DNA of 64,000 bases from Flavisolibacter ginsengisoli DSM 18119 (GCF_900129295.1 NZ_FQUU01000001.1:248001-312000), one strand, 5' to 3'. Shown: positions 8,626-17,485, counted from the stretch's first letter. Made by a program: numbers and translations. Notes: a model not told the origin generated them from the letters alone.

Positions 8626-8644
8626 AATATTTATAAGATCTTTA

Positions 8645-8706
8645 CCCGAACCGTCGACCCTTCCGCCTTGAAGCGGAATGCTCTGAACCAGCTGAGCTAA
8701 ACTCCC
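8645..8706 (-). pseudogene. 3'-truncated tRNA-Val-like pseudogene, distal
   Basis: A second copy, offset by 81 bases, with the same acceptor 5' strand, D-arm, over-long anticodon hairpin and truncated T-arm as the proximal one. The flanking spacer differs by only one or two bases. It is the first tRNA-like element behind the promoter. Confidence 0.82.
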
Positions 8707-8725
8707 TTTTTTTGATTTGGGAGTG

Positions 8726-8733
8726 CGAAGATA
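8726..8733 (-). promoter_or_regulatory. Probable -10 element of the tRNA-Val locus
   Basis: The minus strand reads TATCTTCG, one mismatch from the Bacteroidota TAnnTTTG consensus, 20 bases before the first pseudo-tRNA. The further upstream sequence is an A/T-rich tract. No clear TTTG -33 element is seen. Confidence 0.5.
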
Positions 8734-8861
8734 AGGGCTGAGCCTTTTTCTAAAAAATTTTTTTGAATTATTTCTTATTCAATGTATTAAAAGCCCTGTA
8801 TAGCGCTATTTCAGCCAAAAATATTCCACTTATTGAGCATTATTTCACAAATAAACCATGC

Positions 8862-11312
8862 TCAATTCACCTGTACCCTTTCCCTGGCATCATCGCCCGA
8901 TGAGTGATTTCTTTTTCCTTTTAATTTATCATTACCGAAATTCTGAGACCAGGTTAGCCGGATGGTTGGGTAACTGAACTGTAGCCTGGCCATGACCACA
9001 AGGTTTTGATCGGGCAGGTCAATGCTTGGTTTAAACTTCAGGCTATTCAGCACATTATCATACGCAAGGCGAAGGGATGAGCGCATTTTACCGAATTTCT
9101 TTTGTACACCAAGATCCAGCACTCCGAATGAATTGGATTTGTAAATGCCAAACAAACCGGGTGAACGGAAAAAGCCTGACACTTCCATCGAAAACTCATT
9201 AGGTAACTTAAAGGTTTGGGTGCTACGACCAAAGAATGTTTTTTGCTTCAACACCAGCGGATCGCCTTTATAGATCGCATTCAGCTCCTGCGAAGTTGCA
9301 AATAAATTGTTTTGCATATTCCACCATTTGGTAACCCTTATGGGTAATGACACAATGATGTTAAAGGTTTTGCGGTTGTCCTGGTTCTCTGCTGCCAGTG
9401 TTTGCTTATTGGTAACAGGATCTACCTTGGGAGAAAAGTTAGTTATAGGATCCTGTTCCAGGGTGTACTGGAATGAAAGCACGAAACTCTTAAACAGGTA
9501 ATCTGTTTTAAAATCATTGGAAATGGCGGGTTGCAAACCCGGATTACCTGAGAATAAGGTATTAGGGTCTACAAAGATGACGAAGGGGGCCATGTCATTG
9601 AAAGTGGGCCTGGTAATACGGCGGCTGTAAGACAGGTTAAATGAATTTTTATCATTGATCTTATGGGAGTAGAAAGCTGTTGGAAAGAAATTGCCATAGT
9701 GCCTGTCAACGATCCCTTTTTGCACTTCGGTATTAAGGGTTGAATTGGTACGTTCATAACGCATGCCCAGCTTCATGTTATTCTTTTCATTCAGTGATAT
9801 GCCGACAGAGGCATAACCTGCAAAGATGGATTCTTCCAGGTTATAATTAGCTGTTAGCTCTGCATCCTTGATCCATGACCCCTGCAGGTAATTCTGTACG
9901 GATACATTGTTATTAAAACGGGAGACAGTTCCCTTGACACCAGCTTCCAGGTCTACTTTTCTTCCCAATTTCCTGGAGTAATCAGCATTGCTGACCCAGA
10001 ATTTGATAGGAGTTTCTTTGCCGCTTTTTGTTAACTGGTCATAGAGGGATACGTTATTGCCATTGAAATAGTAATTATTATAATCAACAGGATTATCGTC
10101 CTTGTAAAATATATAATCGGCATCAAAACTGATCTTTTCACGATCACTAAAATTGTAAATAAAGTTTCCATTGAAACTATAATTGCGCAGGTTATGCACT
10201 TCCCTGTTTTTTATCCGTACGATTGTATCGAGCACATGATCCAGGTAAATGTTGGAGTTATTGTTGGCATCCATGGTCCACCGGCGGTCGAAGGCAGAAA
10301 ATAATATTCCGGCTACCATTTTTTTATTCACCTGGTAATCCATCCCTAATCTTAGGTTCGAAAAATAAACTAATGGGTCCCTTTTAGAAACGATATCGCT
10401 TTCCACCTGTGTGCCCTGTTTATCTACCTTTCTGTAAAAGGCAAATTCCTGTTCAATGGCGTTCCTTGAAAATGAAACATCTCCAAAGAAATTGGTCTTC
10501 AGTGTCCGGTGATTAAAATTAAGGCTAGGTGAAAGCGAAAGACCATTGCCATAACCCACTGTTGCCGTATAGGTACCATTGGTACCAAAAAGTGTGTTTT
10601 CTTTCAGCACTATATTGATATAACCCGCATTACCTTCCGCATCATACTTGGAAGGTGGAGTAGTAATGAGTTCTATCTTTTCTATATTGCCTGCACTCAT
10701 GCCAGCCAATAGCTGAACAAGGGCAGCCATAGGCATGCGGCTGATCTTATCATTGATCATAACCACCACTCCATCTTTCCCATTCATAGAAAGCGAATTG
10801 TTTTGCCGGTCAACAGTGATGCCAGGTGATCGTTCCAAAACATCCAACGCAGTGCTACCAACTCCTGTTATACTGGAAGCTACATTAATCACCATGCGGT
10901 CCATCTTTTGTTCAAATAATGGCTTTTTAGCGGTGACCGTAACGGCCTGCAGGTCAGCCTGCTTTTCGGCAAGCCTGATGGATGGAAGTTGCACCTCTTT
11001 TTTGCTGTCGTACTCAAATGAATCAGTATAAACAGGCTTATACCCAACTCCTGTAGACATTACACGGTATTTGCCAGGTGGAATATTGGCAAACAAGAAC
11101 ATCCCCGTTTTGTCAGTTAATGAACCTTTGATCAATACCGAATCAGAGGAGTTGGTTAATAAAACACTGGCATTAGGCATAGGCTTTTGATTGGCATCAA
11201 GTACCACACCCCTAATTATAGGTTGCGCTACACCGTAATGGCATGAAAGTATTATTATAAATAAACAGCTCAGAACACGCTGAAGTAGTTGGCTTGACTT
11301 ACCCTGAGACAT
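8862..11312 (-). CDS. TonB-dependent-receptor-type outer-membrane beta-barrel protein
   Basis: An 816-residue outer-membrane protein. The signal peptide is residues 1 to about 29, ending in GVAQ. A CarboxypepD_reg-like beta-sandwich follows at about 32-112 (IRGVVLDANQKPMPNASVLL...GKYRVMSTGVGY). A plug-like domain spans about 120-235 (VTVTAKKPLFEQKMDRMVINV, with ALDVLERSPGITVD). The rest is a C-terminal barrel of aromatic-alternating strands (OMP_b-brl_3/outer membrane beta-barrel family). The substrate is unknown: no SusD-like gene, siderophore or vitamin gene lies nearby, so it is not a standard polysaccharide locus. The upstream gap of 322 bases should hold its promoter. Confidence 0.88.
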   Translation of the reverse strand: MSQGKSSQLLQRVLSCLFIIILSCHYGVAQPIIRGVVLDANQKPMPNASVLLTNSSDSVLIKGSLTDKTGMFLFANIPPGKYRVMSTGVGYKPVYTDSFEYDSKKEVQLPSIRLAEKQADLQAVTVTAKKPLFEQKMDRMVINVASSITGVGSTALDVLERSPGITVDRQNNSLSMNGKDGVVVMINDKISRMPMAALVQLLAGMSAGNIEKIELITTPPSKYDAEGNAGYINIVLKENTLFGTNGTYTATVGYGNGLSLSPSLNFNHRTLKTNFFGDVSFSRNAIEQEFAFYRKVDKQGTQVESDIVSKRDPLVYFSNLRLGMDYQVNKKMVAGILFSAFDRRWTMDANNNSNIYLDHVLDTIVRIKNREVHNLRNYSFNGNFIYNFSDREKISFDADYIFYKDDNPVDYNNYYFNGNNVSLYDQLTKSGKETPIKFWVSNADYSRKLGRKVDLEAGVKGTVSRFNNNVSVQNYLQGSWIKDAELTANYNLEESIFAGYASVGISLNEKNNMKLGMRYERTNSTLNTEVQKGIVDRHYGNFFPTAFYSHKINDKNSFNLSYSRRITRPTFNDMAPFVIFVDPNTLFSGNPGLQPAISNDFKTDYLFKSFVLSFQYTLEQDPITNFSPKVDPVTNKQTLAAENQDNRKTFNIIVSLPIRVTKWWNMQNNLFATSQELNAIYKGDPLVLKQKTFFGRSTQTFKLPNEFSMEVSGFFRSPGLFGIYKSNSFGVLDLGVQKKFGKMRSSLRLAYDNVLNSLKFKPSIDLPDQNLVVMARLQFSYPTIRLTWSQNFGNDKLKGKRNHSSGDDARERVQVN

Positions 11313-11634
11313 ATGTTATCCCTTTATATGGTTAAATAGCAATCAACAGCAGTGTTAAATAGAGAATGGATCGGGGTGGAACGGGATCTTTACGTAGAGG
11401 GGATCAGTATCGTAGAGCAGATAGCGTATTGAATAGGGAGGAAAGCAGGATAAAAGTAATAAGAATTAAAATGGTAGTTACTATAAATATTACGGAATAG
11501 GGCAACTAAAATTTGAACGGCTTTTAGATGTGAGCGATGGCTCAGTAATATAGATAATGAATCATCATTTTTAAACATATAATCTTAACACAGCAGATAT
11601 GGCAATTGAGTATCTTTAATCAACAAGATGTTTT
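11313..11634. other. Intergenic region upstream of the TonB-receptor-type gene
   Basis: A stretch of 322 bases between divergent genes. It contains TTTACGTAGA at 11389-11398, the inverse of a decamer found twice at 13091-13133. A 62-codon minus-strand frame (11390-11578) lacks credible coding character. No RNA gene or perfect promoter consensus was recognised. Confidence 0.45.
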
Positions 11635-11802
11635 ATGCATTTCAACCTTCCTGTAACAATCCTTGTAATCATAGTGTTGTTAATCATAATCATAGTATTA
11701 GTGTATAAAAACCAAAAAGATAAAAAGGAGTTGGAGCAAAAGTTGAATGCAGATTATGAAAAACAAAAACATCATGAGGACGATGTTGATACAACTATTT
11801 AA
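11635..11802 (+). CDS. Small single-pass membrane protein
   Basis: A 55-residue ORF. Residues 5-24 form one very hydrophobic helix (mostly Ile/Leu/Val), followed by a highly charged cytoplasmic tail (KNQKDKKELEQKLNADYEKQKHHEDD) with helical or coiled-coil propensity. It lies 20 bases before the Dabb-domain gene, so the two may be co-transcribed. This type of helix plus charged tail is common for small membrane proteins; no family was recognised. Confidence 0.55.
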   Translation: MHFNLPVTILVIIVLLIIIIVLVYKNQKDKKELEQKLNADYEKQKHHEDDVDTTI

Positions 11803-11822
11803 ACCAATAATGAATTCCCAGT

Positions 11823-12140
11823 ATGGCTTCACGCATAATTCACCATGTATTTTTCTGGCTTAAAAATCCATCATCTAAAGAAGACCTGGATCGATTACTG
11901 AAAGGATTAGAAAGTTTGAGGTCCATTGAGGTAATTGAAGCTATCTATATAGGGGTTCCGGCGCCAACAGAAAAAAGACCAGTGATCGATGACAGCTACA
12001 GTGCATCGGAGTTATTGTTTTTCAAAGACCTGGAAGCGCAGCGCACCTACCAGGACCATCCTGTTCACCAGCAATTTATTGCGGATTGTTCTTCACTTTG
12101 GGAAAAGGTACTAGTATATGATATTGAGGTTAAGGATTAG
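11823..12140 (+). CDS. Dabb (stress-responsive alpha/beta-barrel) domain protein
   Basis: A 105-residue dimeric ferredoxin-like-barrel protein. It starts with the family signature IIHHVFFWLK (residues 5-14), continues with a helix ending in LESLRSIE, then a strand of the SELLFFKDLEAQRTYQDHPVHQQF type (about 61-84), where Dabb proteins typically have a Y..HP.H motif. The family is found in stress-response and small-molecule metabolism; the ligand is unknown here. It is likely second in a two-gene unit with the small membrane protein. Confidence 0.85.
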   Translation: MASRIIHHVFFWLKNPSSKEDLDRLLKGLESLRSIEVIEAIYIGVPAPTEKRPVIDDSYSASELLFFKDLEAQRTYQDHPVHQQFIADCSSLWEKVLVYDIEVKD

Positions 12141-12179
12141 CATACCTGTAATAAGAGTATTGTAAAGCATTATGGCAAT

Positions 12180-12213
12180 AAAAAAAGCTCCAGTCACATA
12201 GGGTGCGGAGCTT
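12180..12213 (-). terminator. Terminator-like hairpin between convergent genes
   Basis: AAGCTCC (12185-12191) pairs with GGAGCTT (12207-12213). On the minus strand the hairpin is followed by a run of T, so it would stop leftward transcripts coming from the 61-residue gene. The stem also lies 45 bases after the rightward Dabb gene. Confidence 0.5.
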
Positions 12214-12409
12214 AATAGTGATCAAAAAACAACAACCTCATGTTAAAACAAAAGGACAGAGCTATTGACGGATTATAGATCCTTCAACAGGATATGGATT
12301 TTTGACCCTACATAGATAATTTATTTGTTGAAATATTACAAACAGTTTTGCATTTTTTATTGAACATAATTTATATTCTATTGATTTTCAATAATAGATT
12401 AATTGAAGT

Positions 12410-12595
12410 TTAAGCAACTTTTTCTTCCACTACTACTGCATCAAAACCAGAAACAGCCAGTTGGATCTGCGCATCATTAAATTCTGCTATAAGCGTAAGC
12501 TGGAGGGTATTTATCTTGAAATTGCTGGTATTGGTCGTTAGCTTGAACTCCCATAGCACATTAAAGGATGGAAAACGGAGTGTAACAGTTTTCAT
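12410..12595 (-). CDS. Small hypothetical protein (61 residues)
   Basis: A short soluble protein of alternating hydrophobic and polar residues, consistent with beta strands (VTLRFPSFNVLWEFKL, then LQLTLIAEFNDAQIQLAV). It has no signal peptide, cysteine or catalytic motif. It has a reasonable ATG, a defined stop and a T-rich terminator-like hairpin 200 bases downstream. The family is not recognised. Confidence 0.55.
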   Translation of the reverse strand: MKTVTLRFPSFNVLWEFKLTTNTSNFKINTLQLTLIAEFNDAQIQLAVSGFDAVVVEEKVA

Positions 12596-12675
12596 AACAG
12601 GGGTACGTTTTGATTAAAAGCCGCAGGCAAAATACAAGAAAGGATGTGAAACTGCAAGTGAAAGGTCAAAAAGAA

Positions 12676-12699
12676 GGGCTGGGGTAGAAACCTCAGCCC
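12676..12699 (-). terminator. Leftward terminator-like hairpin
   Basis: A 9-bp stem (GGGCTGGGG / CCTCAGCCC, one G-T pair) with a TAGAAA loop. On the minus strand it is followed by TTCTTTTTG, as expected for a rho-independent terminator. Confidence 0.6.
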
Positions 12700-12778
12700 G
12701 TTTAAGCCGTATCCTAATTATGAAAACCTAAAAAGACTTTTAACCTGAAAGGTCAAAAATGGTTTTCCTCAAAAAATA

Positions 12779-12798
12779 GTCCCCTTAACAAAGGGGAC
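12779..12798 (-). terminator. Leftward terminator-like hairpin
   Basis: A perfect 8-bp stem GTCCCCTT / AAGGGGAC with a 4-base loop. On the minus strand it is followed by TATTTTTTG. It lies about 80 bases upstream (in leftward transcription) of the next terminator. Confidence 0.6.
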
Positions 12799-13290
12799 AA
12801 TATGTTCAGGCGATAATGTGTCATAATCTGTGTTAATCGATACCGGATGCCTGGATCTTCTATAGGTTTGGAAACTGATGGATGAAAAAGCCTTCGTAAG
12901 GAAAAGGAAGAAGTTGATCGATATTGGATTATTTCGGTTACCGGTCTTTTACTGGATGGATCATACATTCAAAGGGCGCTCTTCCTGGGATACTGGATAG
13001 ATTGATATAATCAATCAACTTCTGTTACAAAGCTATATTACTTAACCAGGCCCGTCAATGGCATTTATGCTTCATTTTCCAATTAGGATATCTACGTAAA
13101 CAAGGGAGGACTTCTACTAGTGTTCTACGTAAATTTACGAATATTCTTTCATTATACGGCCACAGCAATAGGCTAACGGCAATTAAATATTCAAAATATT
13201 GGTCGATATTTTTCCATCAAATTGAATATGTATTTATCCAGAACTTTTACTTGCTTAACAATGATCGGATTTATTTTATTTCATTTTCTT

Positions 13291-13884
13291 TTAGGGTAAA
13301 CTATCCTTTTTCCTGGGTTCAATTCTGTAATCCTCATCAGTTAATCCCGACACGCCTTTTTTCTTTTTTATGTTGGGTTCAGAATCTTTCTTAGCCGCAG
13401 CTGGCGGAATAATGATCACATCTCCCCTATCCTTGATCAGCGCATTGCTATCCGGAGGAATGATTGTTGGTTGCGCATAGCTATTTGAATCTAATTGCCT
13501 TAAAGTTGGTGTAATAACAGTCTTCATCGACTGTGATGGTTGTTGAACTTTTTTTCCGAAAGGTGGCGGATCAGTATCTTCCTTTTTTGGAACAATGAAG
13601 GGTGCGGTTGTGGGATGGGTTATTTTTTTAGTAGTTGTTTGTTCTTTGGTAAGTATAGAATAAACTAATAATGCGGTTAAAAAAACTATGCTGATAGCCC
13701 CTAACATCAATGGTCCGGGTTTTGGTAAACGGGGAGGTTGAGTAGCATCTACGTCGCCTTCCGATGGCATATCAATATCAAGCTGAAATTCAATACGCTT
13801 CCAGATGGCTGCCTCCATATCCGGCAATGGAAGGATTTCCAGCTTTCCGGCTATAGTTTGTTCATATGTAAGCTTTTGATTCAT
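13291..13884 (-). CDS. Putative single-pass anti-sigma factor
   Basis: A 197-residue membrane protein. A cytoplasmic N-terminus (about 1-55) precedes one helix at about 58-78 (LMLGAISIVFLTALLVYSIL) and a Pro/Lys/Asp-rich periplasmic tail with low-complexity stretches such as IIPPAAAKK and KKKKG. The start overlaps the stop of the ECF sigma gene by 4 bases (ATGA), the classic coupled sigma/anti-sigma arrangement. The zinc-binding H...CxxC motif of ZAS anti-sigma factors is absent and I see no FecR domain, so the role rests on context and topology. Confidence 0.65.
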   Translation of the reverse strand: MNQKLTYEQTIAGKLEILPLPDMEAAIWKRIEFQLDIDMPSEGDVDATQPPRLPKPGPLMLGAISIVFLTALLVYSILTKEQTTTKKITHPTTAPFIVPKKEDTDPPPFGKKVQQPSQSMKTVITPTLRQLDSNSYAQPTIIPPDSNALIKDRGDVIIIPPAAAKKDSEPNIKKKKGVSGLTDEDYRIEPRKKDSLP

Positions 13885-14429
13885 CCTGTTCTTAAATACT
13901 GTATTTGTTTTTGCAGTGTTTTTCTTGCTTCACTCAGGTGCCATTTCGAGGTACCTTCGCTGATACCCAATTGATGGGCGATTTCCCGGTGGTTATATCC
14001 TTCCACCGCGTAAAGAACAAAGACGGCATGCGTAGCGGGAGGTAATTTCTTAATGATCTCCATGATCTCTTCTGCACCCATTTCTTCAAGCACACTATTG
14101 TTAATGGTGGGCTCAGCTACGGTTTCCAGCTCAACGTTCTCACTAAAGCGGTAACGGCCTTTAATGTGATCCAAACCTTCATTGACAACGATCCTTTTGA
14201 GCCATGCATGAAAAGACCCTTTGGATGGGTCGAAGGTCCTGATACTTTTAAATACTTTTATAAAGGCCTGGCTGAGAATATCTGCAGCATCATGTTCATC
14301 ACGGGAATAACGAAGGGCTATCTTCATAGCAAAGCCGAAGAACTGGTGATACAACCCATGCTGCGCCTTGCGGTCATTCGCCAGACAGCCTTCTATAAGT
14401 TGGTTGATATCCTGTTCTACGGCCTGCAT
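13881..14429 (-). CDS. ECF-type RNA polymerase sigma-70 factor
   Basis: A 182-residue sigma factor with regions 2 and 4 only. Region 2 is visible as DAADILSQAFIKVFKSIRTFDPSKGSFHAWLKRIVVN (about 48-84). Region 4 has the helix-turn-helix EIAHQLGISEGTSKWHLSEARKTL (about 147-170), preceded by LPPATHAVFVLYAVEGY. It should redirect RNA polymerase to a small regulon in response to an envelope or other signal released by the downstream coupled anti-sigma protein. It lies 58 bases after the lipocalin-like lipoprotein gene. Confidence 0.93.
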   Translation of the reverse strand: MQAVEQDINQLIEGCLANDRKAQHGLYHQFFGFAMKIALRYSRDEHDAADILSQAFIKVFKSIRTFDPSKGSFHAWLKRIVVNEGLDHIKGRYRFSENVELETVAEPTINNSVLEEMGAEEIMEIIKKLPPATHAVFVLYAVEGYNHREIAHQLGISEGTSKWHLSEARKTLQKQIQYLRTG

Positions 14430-14487
14430 GAAAGGAAGTGGTTTAAAATTCCTGTTGCCACCATCTTATTGATGGCCCGTTATCTTG

Positions 14488-14940
14488 CTATTGTGGGCTG
14501 AAAACAAATCGGGTCGAATCTCCATCACCATGGTTGATGGTATACCCAAAAGAGTTATTGTCCACTTTGAGATTATTCCCAATGACGCTCAGCCCCATGG
14601 ATGCCAACCCGATCCTGATCTTTGTATCATTATTTAATAATTCATATATACCATCAGTGCCGGATTCTCCGCTTTGATCAATATAGGTTATAGAGCCATC
14701 TGATTTGTAGGTTTGACGAATCATGGAATAGTCTTCCTGGTTGTCCGCTGCCCCACGCTGGTAGGAAATGGAAGCATCCCCTGAAATATATTCGGTGACC
14801 TTTTCCATTTGCCAGGTATGGGCCATAAGATCCTTTTTAACGATAGATTCTTTTGCAGGCACATCATCTTTTTTGCAGGAACTAATGCCTATCATACCGA
14901 TTGCAGCCACCAGGGCAATTGATTTCATTTTGTAATTCAT
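14488..14940 (-). CDS. Lipocalin-like lipoprotein
   Basis: A 150-residue lipoprotein. After a short basic start (an alternative ATG lies four codons in), a hydrophobic segment leads to the lipobox GISSC with Cys22. The mature sequence begins KKDD and has a LMAHTWQMEKVT strand followed by a Ser/Tyr/Gly-rich beta pattern (GSITYIDQSGESGTDGIYELLN). This is the look of the many Bacteroidota lipocalin-like lipoproteins. It probably sits in the outer membrane facing the periplasm. The ligand is unknown. Confidence 0.78.
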   Translation of the reverse strand: MNYKMKSIALVAAIGMIGISSCKKDDVPAKESIVKKDLMAHTWQMEKVTEYISGDASISYQRGAADNQEDYSMIRQTYKSDGSITYIDQSGESGTDGIYELLNNDTKIRIGLASMGLSVIGNNLKVDNNSFGYTINHGDGDSTRFVFSPQ

Positions 14941-15006
14941 TTGAATAAAATTTAAGGTTAAGGGTGATGGTTTGATTGTTTATTTATAGAAGTATTTAGC
15001 TGTATT

Positions 15007-15924
15007 TTATTTGTCAAGCTGGTCCCTGTCTTTCTCCACATCCTGCATTTTTTTCAACAGAATTGCAGAAGAAATAGCAGACAATATCATTTTTTCTTTA
15101 GGTTCCAGGTCATTGTAGATCCAGAGATTGTTGTCCAATATATCAATGATGGCCACTACCCCACCGTCCCATTGTAGTTCATATCCAGATAACATTTTGC
15201 CACCAAAGACCCTGGTTTGCCTGCCGCTTTTTGTGGTCAGCTTTTCAATGCGTAAAGGACGGATGGCAATATTATCTTTCCCATTAGTGGCATATCCTTC
15301 CTCTTCAACATAGGGTCTATCAAATATTCCATGAGCTGTATCCTTATTTATATCATAAGAGTTGACAAGGACCAATGACCAGGGTTCGGCATCTTTCTCT
15401 ACAGGTAATATGGCGGCAGTAAATGCATAATCGTATTTCTTTGTCTTTGATGCATTGCCTATCCAGGGATTATTGCTTTTATACACCAGTTGTTTCTCAC
15501 TGAACTTTTCTGTGGCAAATACTTCCGCTATGTTATTGCCGTCACTGATACTATACTGGAATTTACTACGCTGTTTATTGATATTGTTATCCGTGGAGAT
15601 ATCAAAAACTTTCAATACCGCTTCCTCAGGTCGAATACGGAATTTAGTGTACTGTAGCGAAGATGAAAAATCCCAGCCTCTTTTGATAGTAGATGTGGTA
15701 TAAGTACCAAAACTTAATTTTTGTCCAACCTGCCAGCCATTGATGCCTTTAACAGGCATCCTGGTAGCCTGAGTACTGAATTTTTCAGGCACGGAGAGTT
15801 TGGCTGTAGTGCAGGAAAACAATAATAATAGCAGGCTTAGTGTTCCCATGTATCTATAAGTTAACACTGCCCTGGTTTTTCCTACTGTTCTATTGTTTGT
15901 AAGATTCTTTTTCATTTTGATCAT
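15007..15924 (-). CDS. Putative lipoprotein of unknown function
   Basis: A 305-residue ORF with a basic N-terminal stretch, a hydrophobic Leu-rich segment at about residues 28-36 and a lipobox-like LLFSC (Cys38). The real start could be one of the internal ATGs (residue 4 or 26), which would give a normal-length signal. The mature part is mixed alpha/beta with a QVGQKLSFGTYTTS segment near residue 66 and a charged C-terminal helix (KKMQDVEKDRDQLDK). No known family is recognised. It lies just upstream of the lipocalin-like gene on the same strand. Confidence 0.7.
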   Translation of the reverse strand: MIKMKKNLTNNRTVGKTRAVLTYRYMGTLSLLLLLFSCTTAKLSVPEKFSTQATRMPVKGINGWQVGQKLSFGTYTTSTIKRGWDFSSSLQYTKFRIRPEEAVLKVFDISTDNNINKQRSKFQYSISDGNNIAEVFATEKFSEKQLVYKSNNPWIGNASKTKKYDYAFTAAILPVEKDAEPWSLVLVNSYDINKDTAHGIFDRPYVEEEGYATNGKDNIAIRPLRIEKLTTKSGRQTRVFGGKMLSGYELQWDGGVVAIIDILDNNLWIYNDLEPKEKMILSAISSAILLKKMQDVEKDRDQLDK

Positions 15925-16160
15925 TTATAGGAATACCCCTGTTTCTCACTAAACCGTTGGGTAAGAATAATTGCATTAACAAAACTTTTACAAATTCCTC
16001 TTAATGAGCAAAATTGCTACAGGTCATGAATGAATACTTTTCAATGTGCATGAATACGCATTATCGTAGAATGAAATGAAATAAGGAGATGTTGAATTCA
16101 TTCCATGAAAATAACAGGCTGCAAATAATTGTAGCCCTGGACATAATCTTCTTTCTCTTA

Positions 16161-17483
16161 CTATTGCCTTAATGTTGAGGGATTGGAGTAATAATCCAGA
16201 ACTTTTTTTCTTAAAACAAAATCATATTTAGCAATGATCAGGTTGATATTGGCCCTGTCGAGCCTATCCTTTGCCGTTAGATAATCTATAGATGTGCCGA
16301 CTCCTGAATTGTATCTTACTTCTGCCGCTTTGAAAGATTCATCATAGGCGGCTACCTGTTCCAGGAGAACTTTATAACGGTCATATGCATTTGTCATATT
16401 GAGGTAGGCCTGGTCAATCTGTTGCTCTAGCAACGTCTTGGTTCTTTCTTCTTCCAGTTCACTGTTCTTTAATTGTATATCAGCCAGTTTTACACGGTTG
16501 CGCTGTTGCAACCTGTTGAAGATAGGGATACTAATGCCCAGTCCCACAGATGTGGAAACATTGTTCTTTAGCTGGTTGTCATATGAGATCTTTCCCGCAG
16601 CATTTTGTGCAATACTGGAATAGTTGGTATTGAGACCCCCGCCAATTGATACAGTTGGGAATAAAGCACCCCTTGCAGCTTTTGAACCATAAGCAAAGCT
16701 TTTAGTTTGCAACTCCACTGATTTAACGAGTGGGAATTGTTCTAACGCACTTTGATATACCTCCTGTGAGGAAGCAGTATAATTAGCCAGGAACTCACTT
16801 ACATCAATGCGTTCAAGCTTCATGTTCTTGTCATATTGTTTATTCATTAGCTGCGCCAGAGATAATTTGGATTCTTCCAAAGCAGTTTTAGCTGATACTA
16901 TAGCCAATTGGTCATTCATGTATTGTCCTTTCAGATCTGAAAACTCTGAAGGCTTAATGGCTCCCTGCTTATTTAAAACATCGAGTCTTTCCAATTGCTT
17001 TTGGCTTACGCCGGCCTGGTTCATTGCCGAAGCAACAAGATCTTCATTATTCAATACCTGCAGGTAGGCTAAAATCACATTCAGTACCAGGTTGTCTTTT
17101 GCCTGCTGCCAGGTCAATTTGCTTGACTCATAAGCCGCTTCATTTTGCTTCACAGTACTTTGAATGCTTCCACCGTTAAATAGCACGAAGCCGCTATTCA
17201 ACTGGTAATTGGCGGAATTAAGGTTTTGGTTGACATAACCATTAGAAGAAGGATCTATGCTTCTACCATTATATATTCCATGTGTGACATCTGCGGTCAG
17301 GTAAGGTAACCGGTTTAACATAGCCTGGTTCAGGTAAACTTTCGAAGTTTGAACCAACAAGCCACTTTGTTTAACAGGAATATTGGAAGATAAAGCGGTA
17401 TCAATAGCCTGCTGCAATGTATAGGTCTGGGCATGACTGTTGACTCCTGCTAATAGAAATAAAAAGCTCAATACACGGTTCAT
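16161..17483 (-). CDS. TolC-family outer-membrane efflux protein
   Basis: A 440-residue outer-membrane channel subunit. A signal peptide (MNRVLSFLFLLAGVNSHAQ) is followed by two OEP repeats, each a long helical hairpin with beta strands. Typical features are YTLQQAIDTALSSNIPVKQ at about 21-39, LNVILAYLQVLN at about 130-141, the second-repeat start SVGLGISIPIFNRLQQRNRVKLA at about 312-334, and AEVRYNSGVGTSIDYLTAKDRL at about 391-412. It lies 2 bases behind an ABC ATPase gene and ends the leftward efflux locus, so it is the likely exit duct for the MacB-type permeases and HlyD adaptor. Confidence 0.93.
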   Translation of the reverse strand: MNRVLSFLFLLAGVNSHAQTYTLQQAIDTALSSNIPVKQSGLLVQTSKVYLNQAMLNRLPYLTADVTHGIYNGRSIDPSSNGYVNQNLNSANYQLNSGFVLFNGGSIQSTVKQNEAAYESSKLTWQQAKDNLVLNVILAYLQVLNNEDLVASAMNQAGVSQKQLERLDVLNKQGAIKPSEFSDLKGQYMNDQLAIVSAKTALEESKLSLAQLMNKQYDKNMKLERIDVSEFLANYTASSQEVYQSALEQFPLVKSVELQTKSFAYGSKAARGALFPTVSIGGGLNTNYSSIAQNAAGKISYDNQLKNNVSTSVGLGISIPIFNRLQQRNRVKLADIQLKNSELEEERTKTLLEQQIDQAYLNMTNAYDRYKVLLEQVAAYDESFKAAEVRYNSGVGTSIDYLTAKDRLDRANINLIIAKYDFVLRKKVLDYYSNPSTLRQ

Positions 17484-17485
17484 GG

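Larger units (their letters stand above)
8545..8706 (-). repeat. Two 81-bp tandem repeats carrying pseudo-tRNAs
   Basis: Bases 8545-8625 and 8626-8706 are nearly identical 81-bp units. Each has a 62-base tRNA 5' portion and a 19-base AT-rich spacer containing AAGATCTT. Their register continues into the 5' end of the intact tRNA-Val at 8544. They lie between the tRNA promoter and the tRNA, so they should be transcribed with it. Confidence 0.88.
12596..13290. other. Long non-coding gap with two leftward terminators
   Basis: 695 bases without a convincing gene; a 71-codon minus frame at 12753-12968 covers a hairpin and looks spurious. The region holds two leftward terminator-like hairpins (12676-12699 and 12779-12798) and a direct repeat of TCTACGTAAA at 13091-13100 and 13124-13133. 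It may be the 3' UTR of the sigma/anti-sigma operon or encode a small RNA; neither is shown. Confidence 0.5.

Noticed and set aside
8564-8706. Functional tRNA-Glu genes (TTC in the anticodon region)
   Set aside because: The anticodon arm has one base too many, the T-arm is truncated and the 3' acceptor strand is absent.
11390-11578. 62-codon minus-strand ORF upstream of the TonB-receptor-type gene
   Set aside because: Low-complexity Tyr/Ser/Ile composition and position in a promoter region; no start context.
12753-12968. 71-codon minus-strand ORF
   Set aside because: It includes the terminator-like hairpin at 12779-12798, has no recognisable protein character and lacks a plausible leader.
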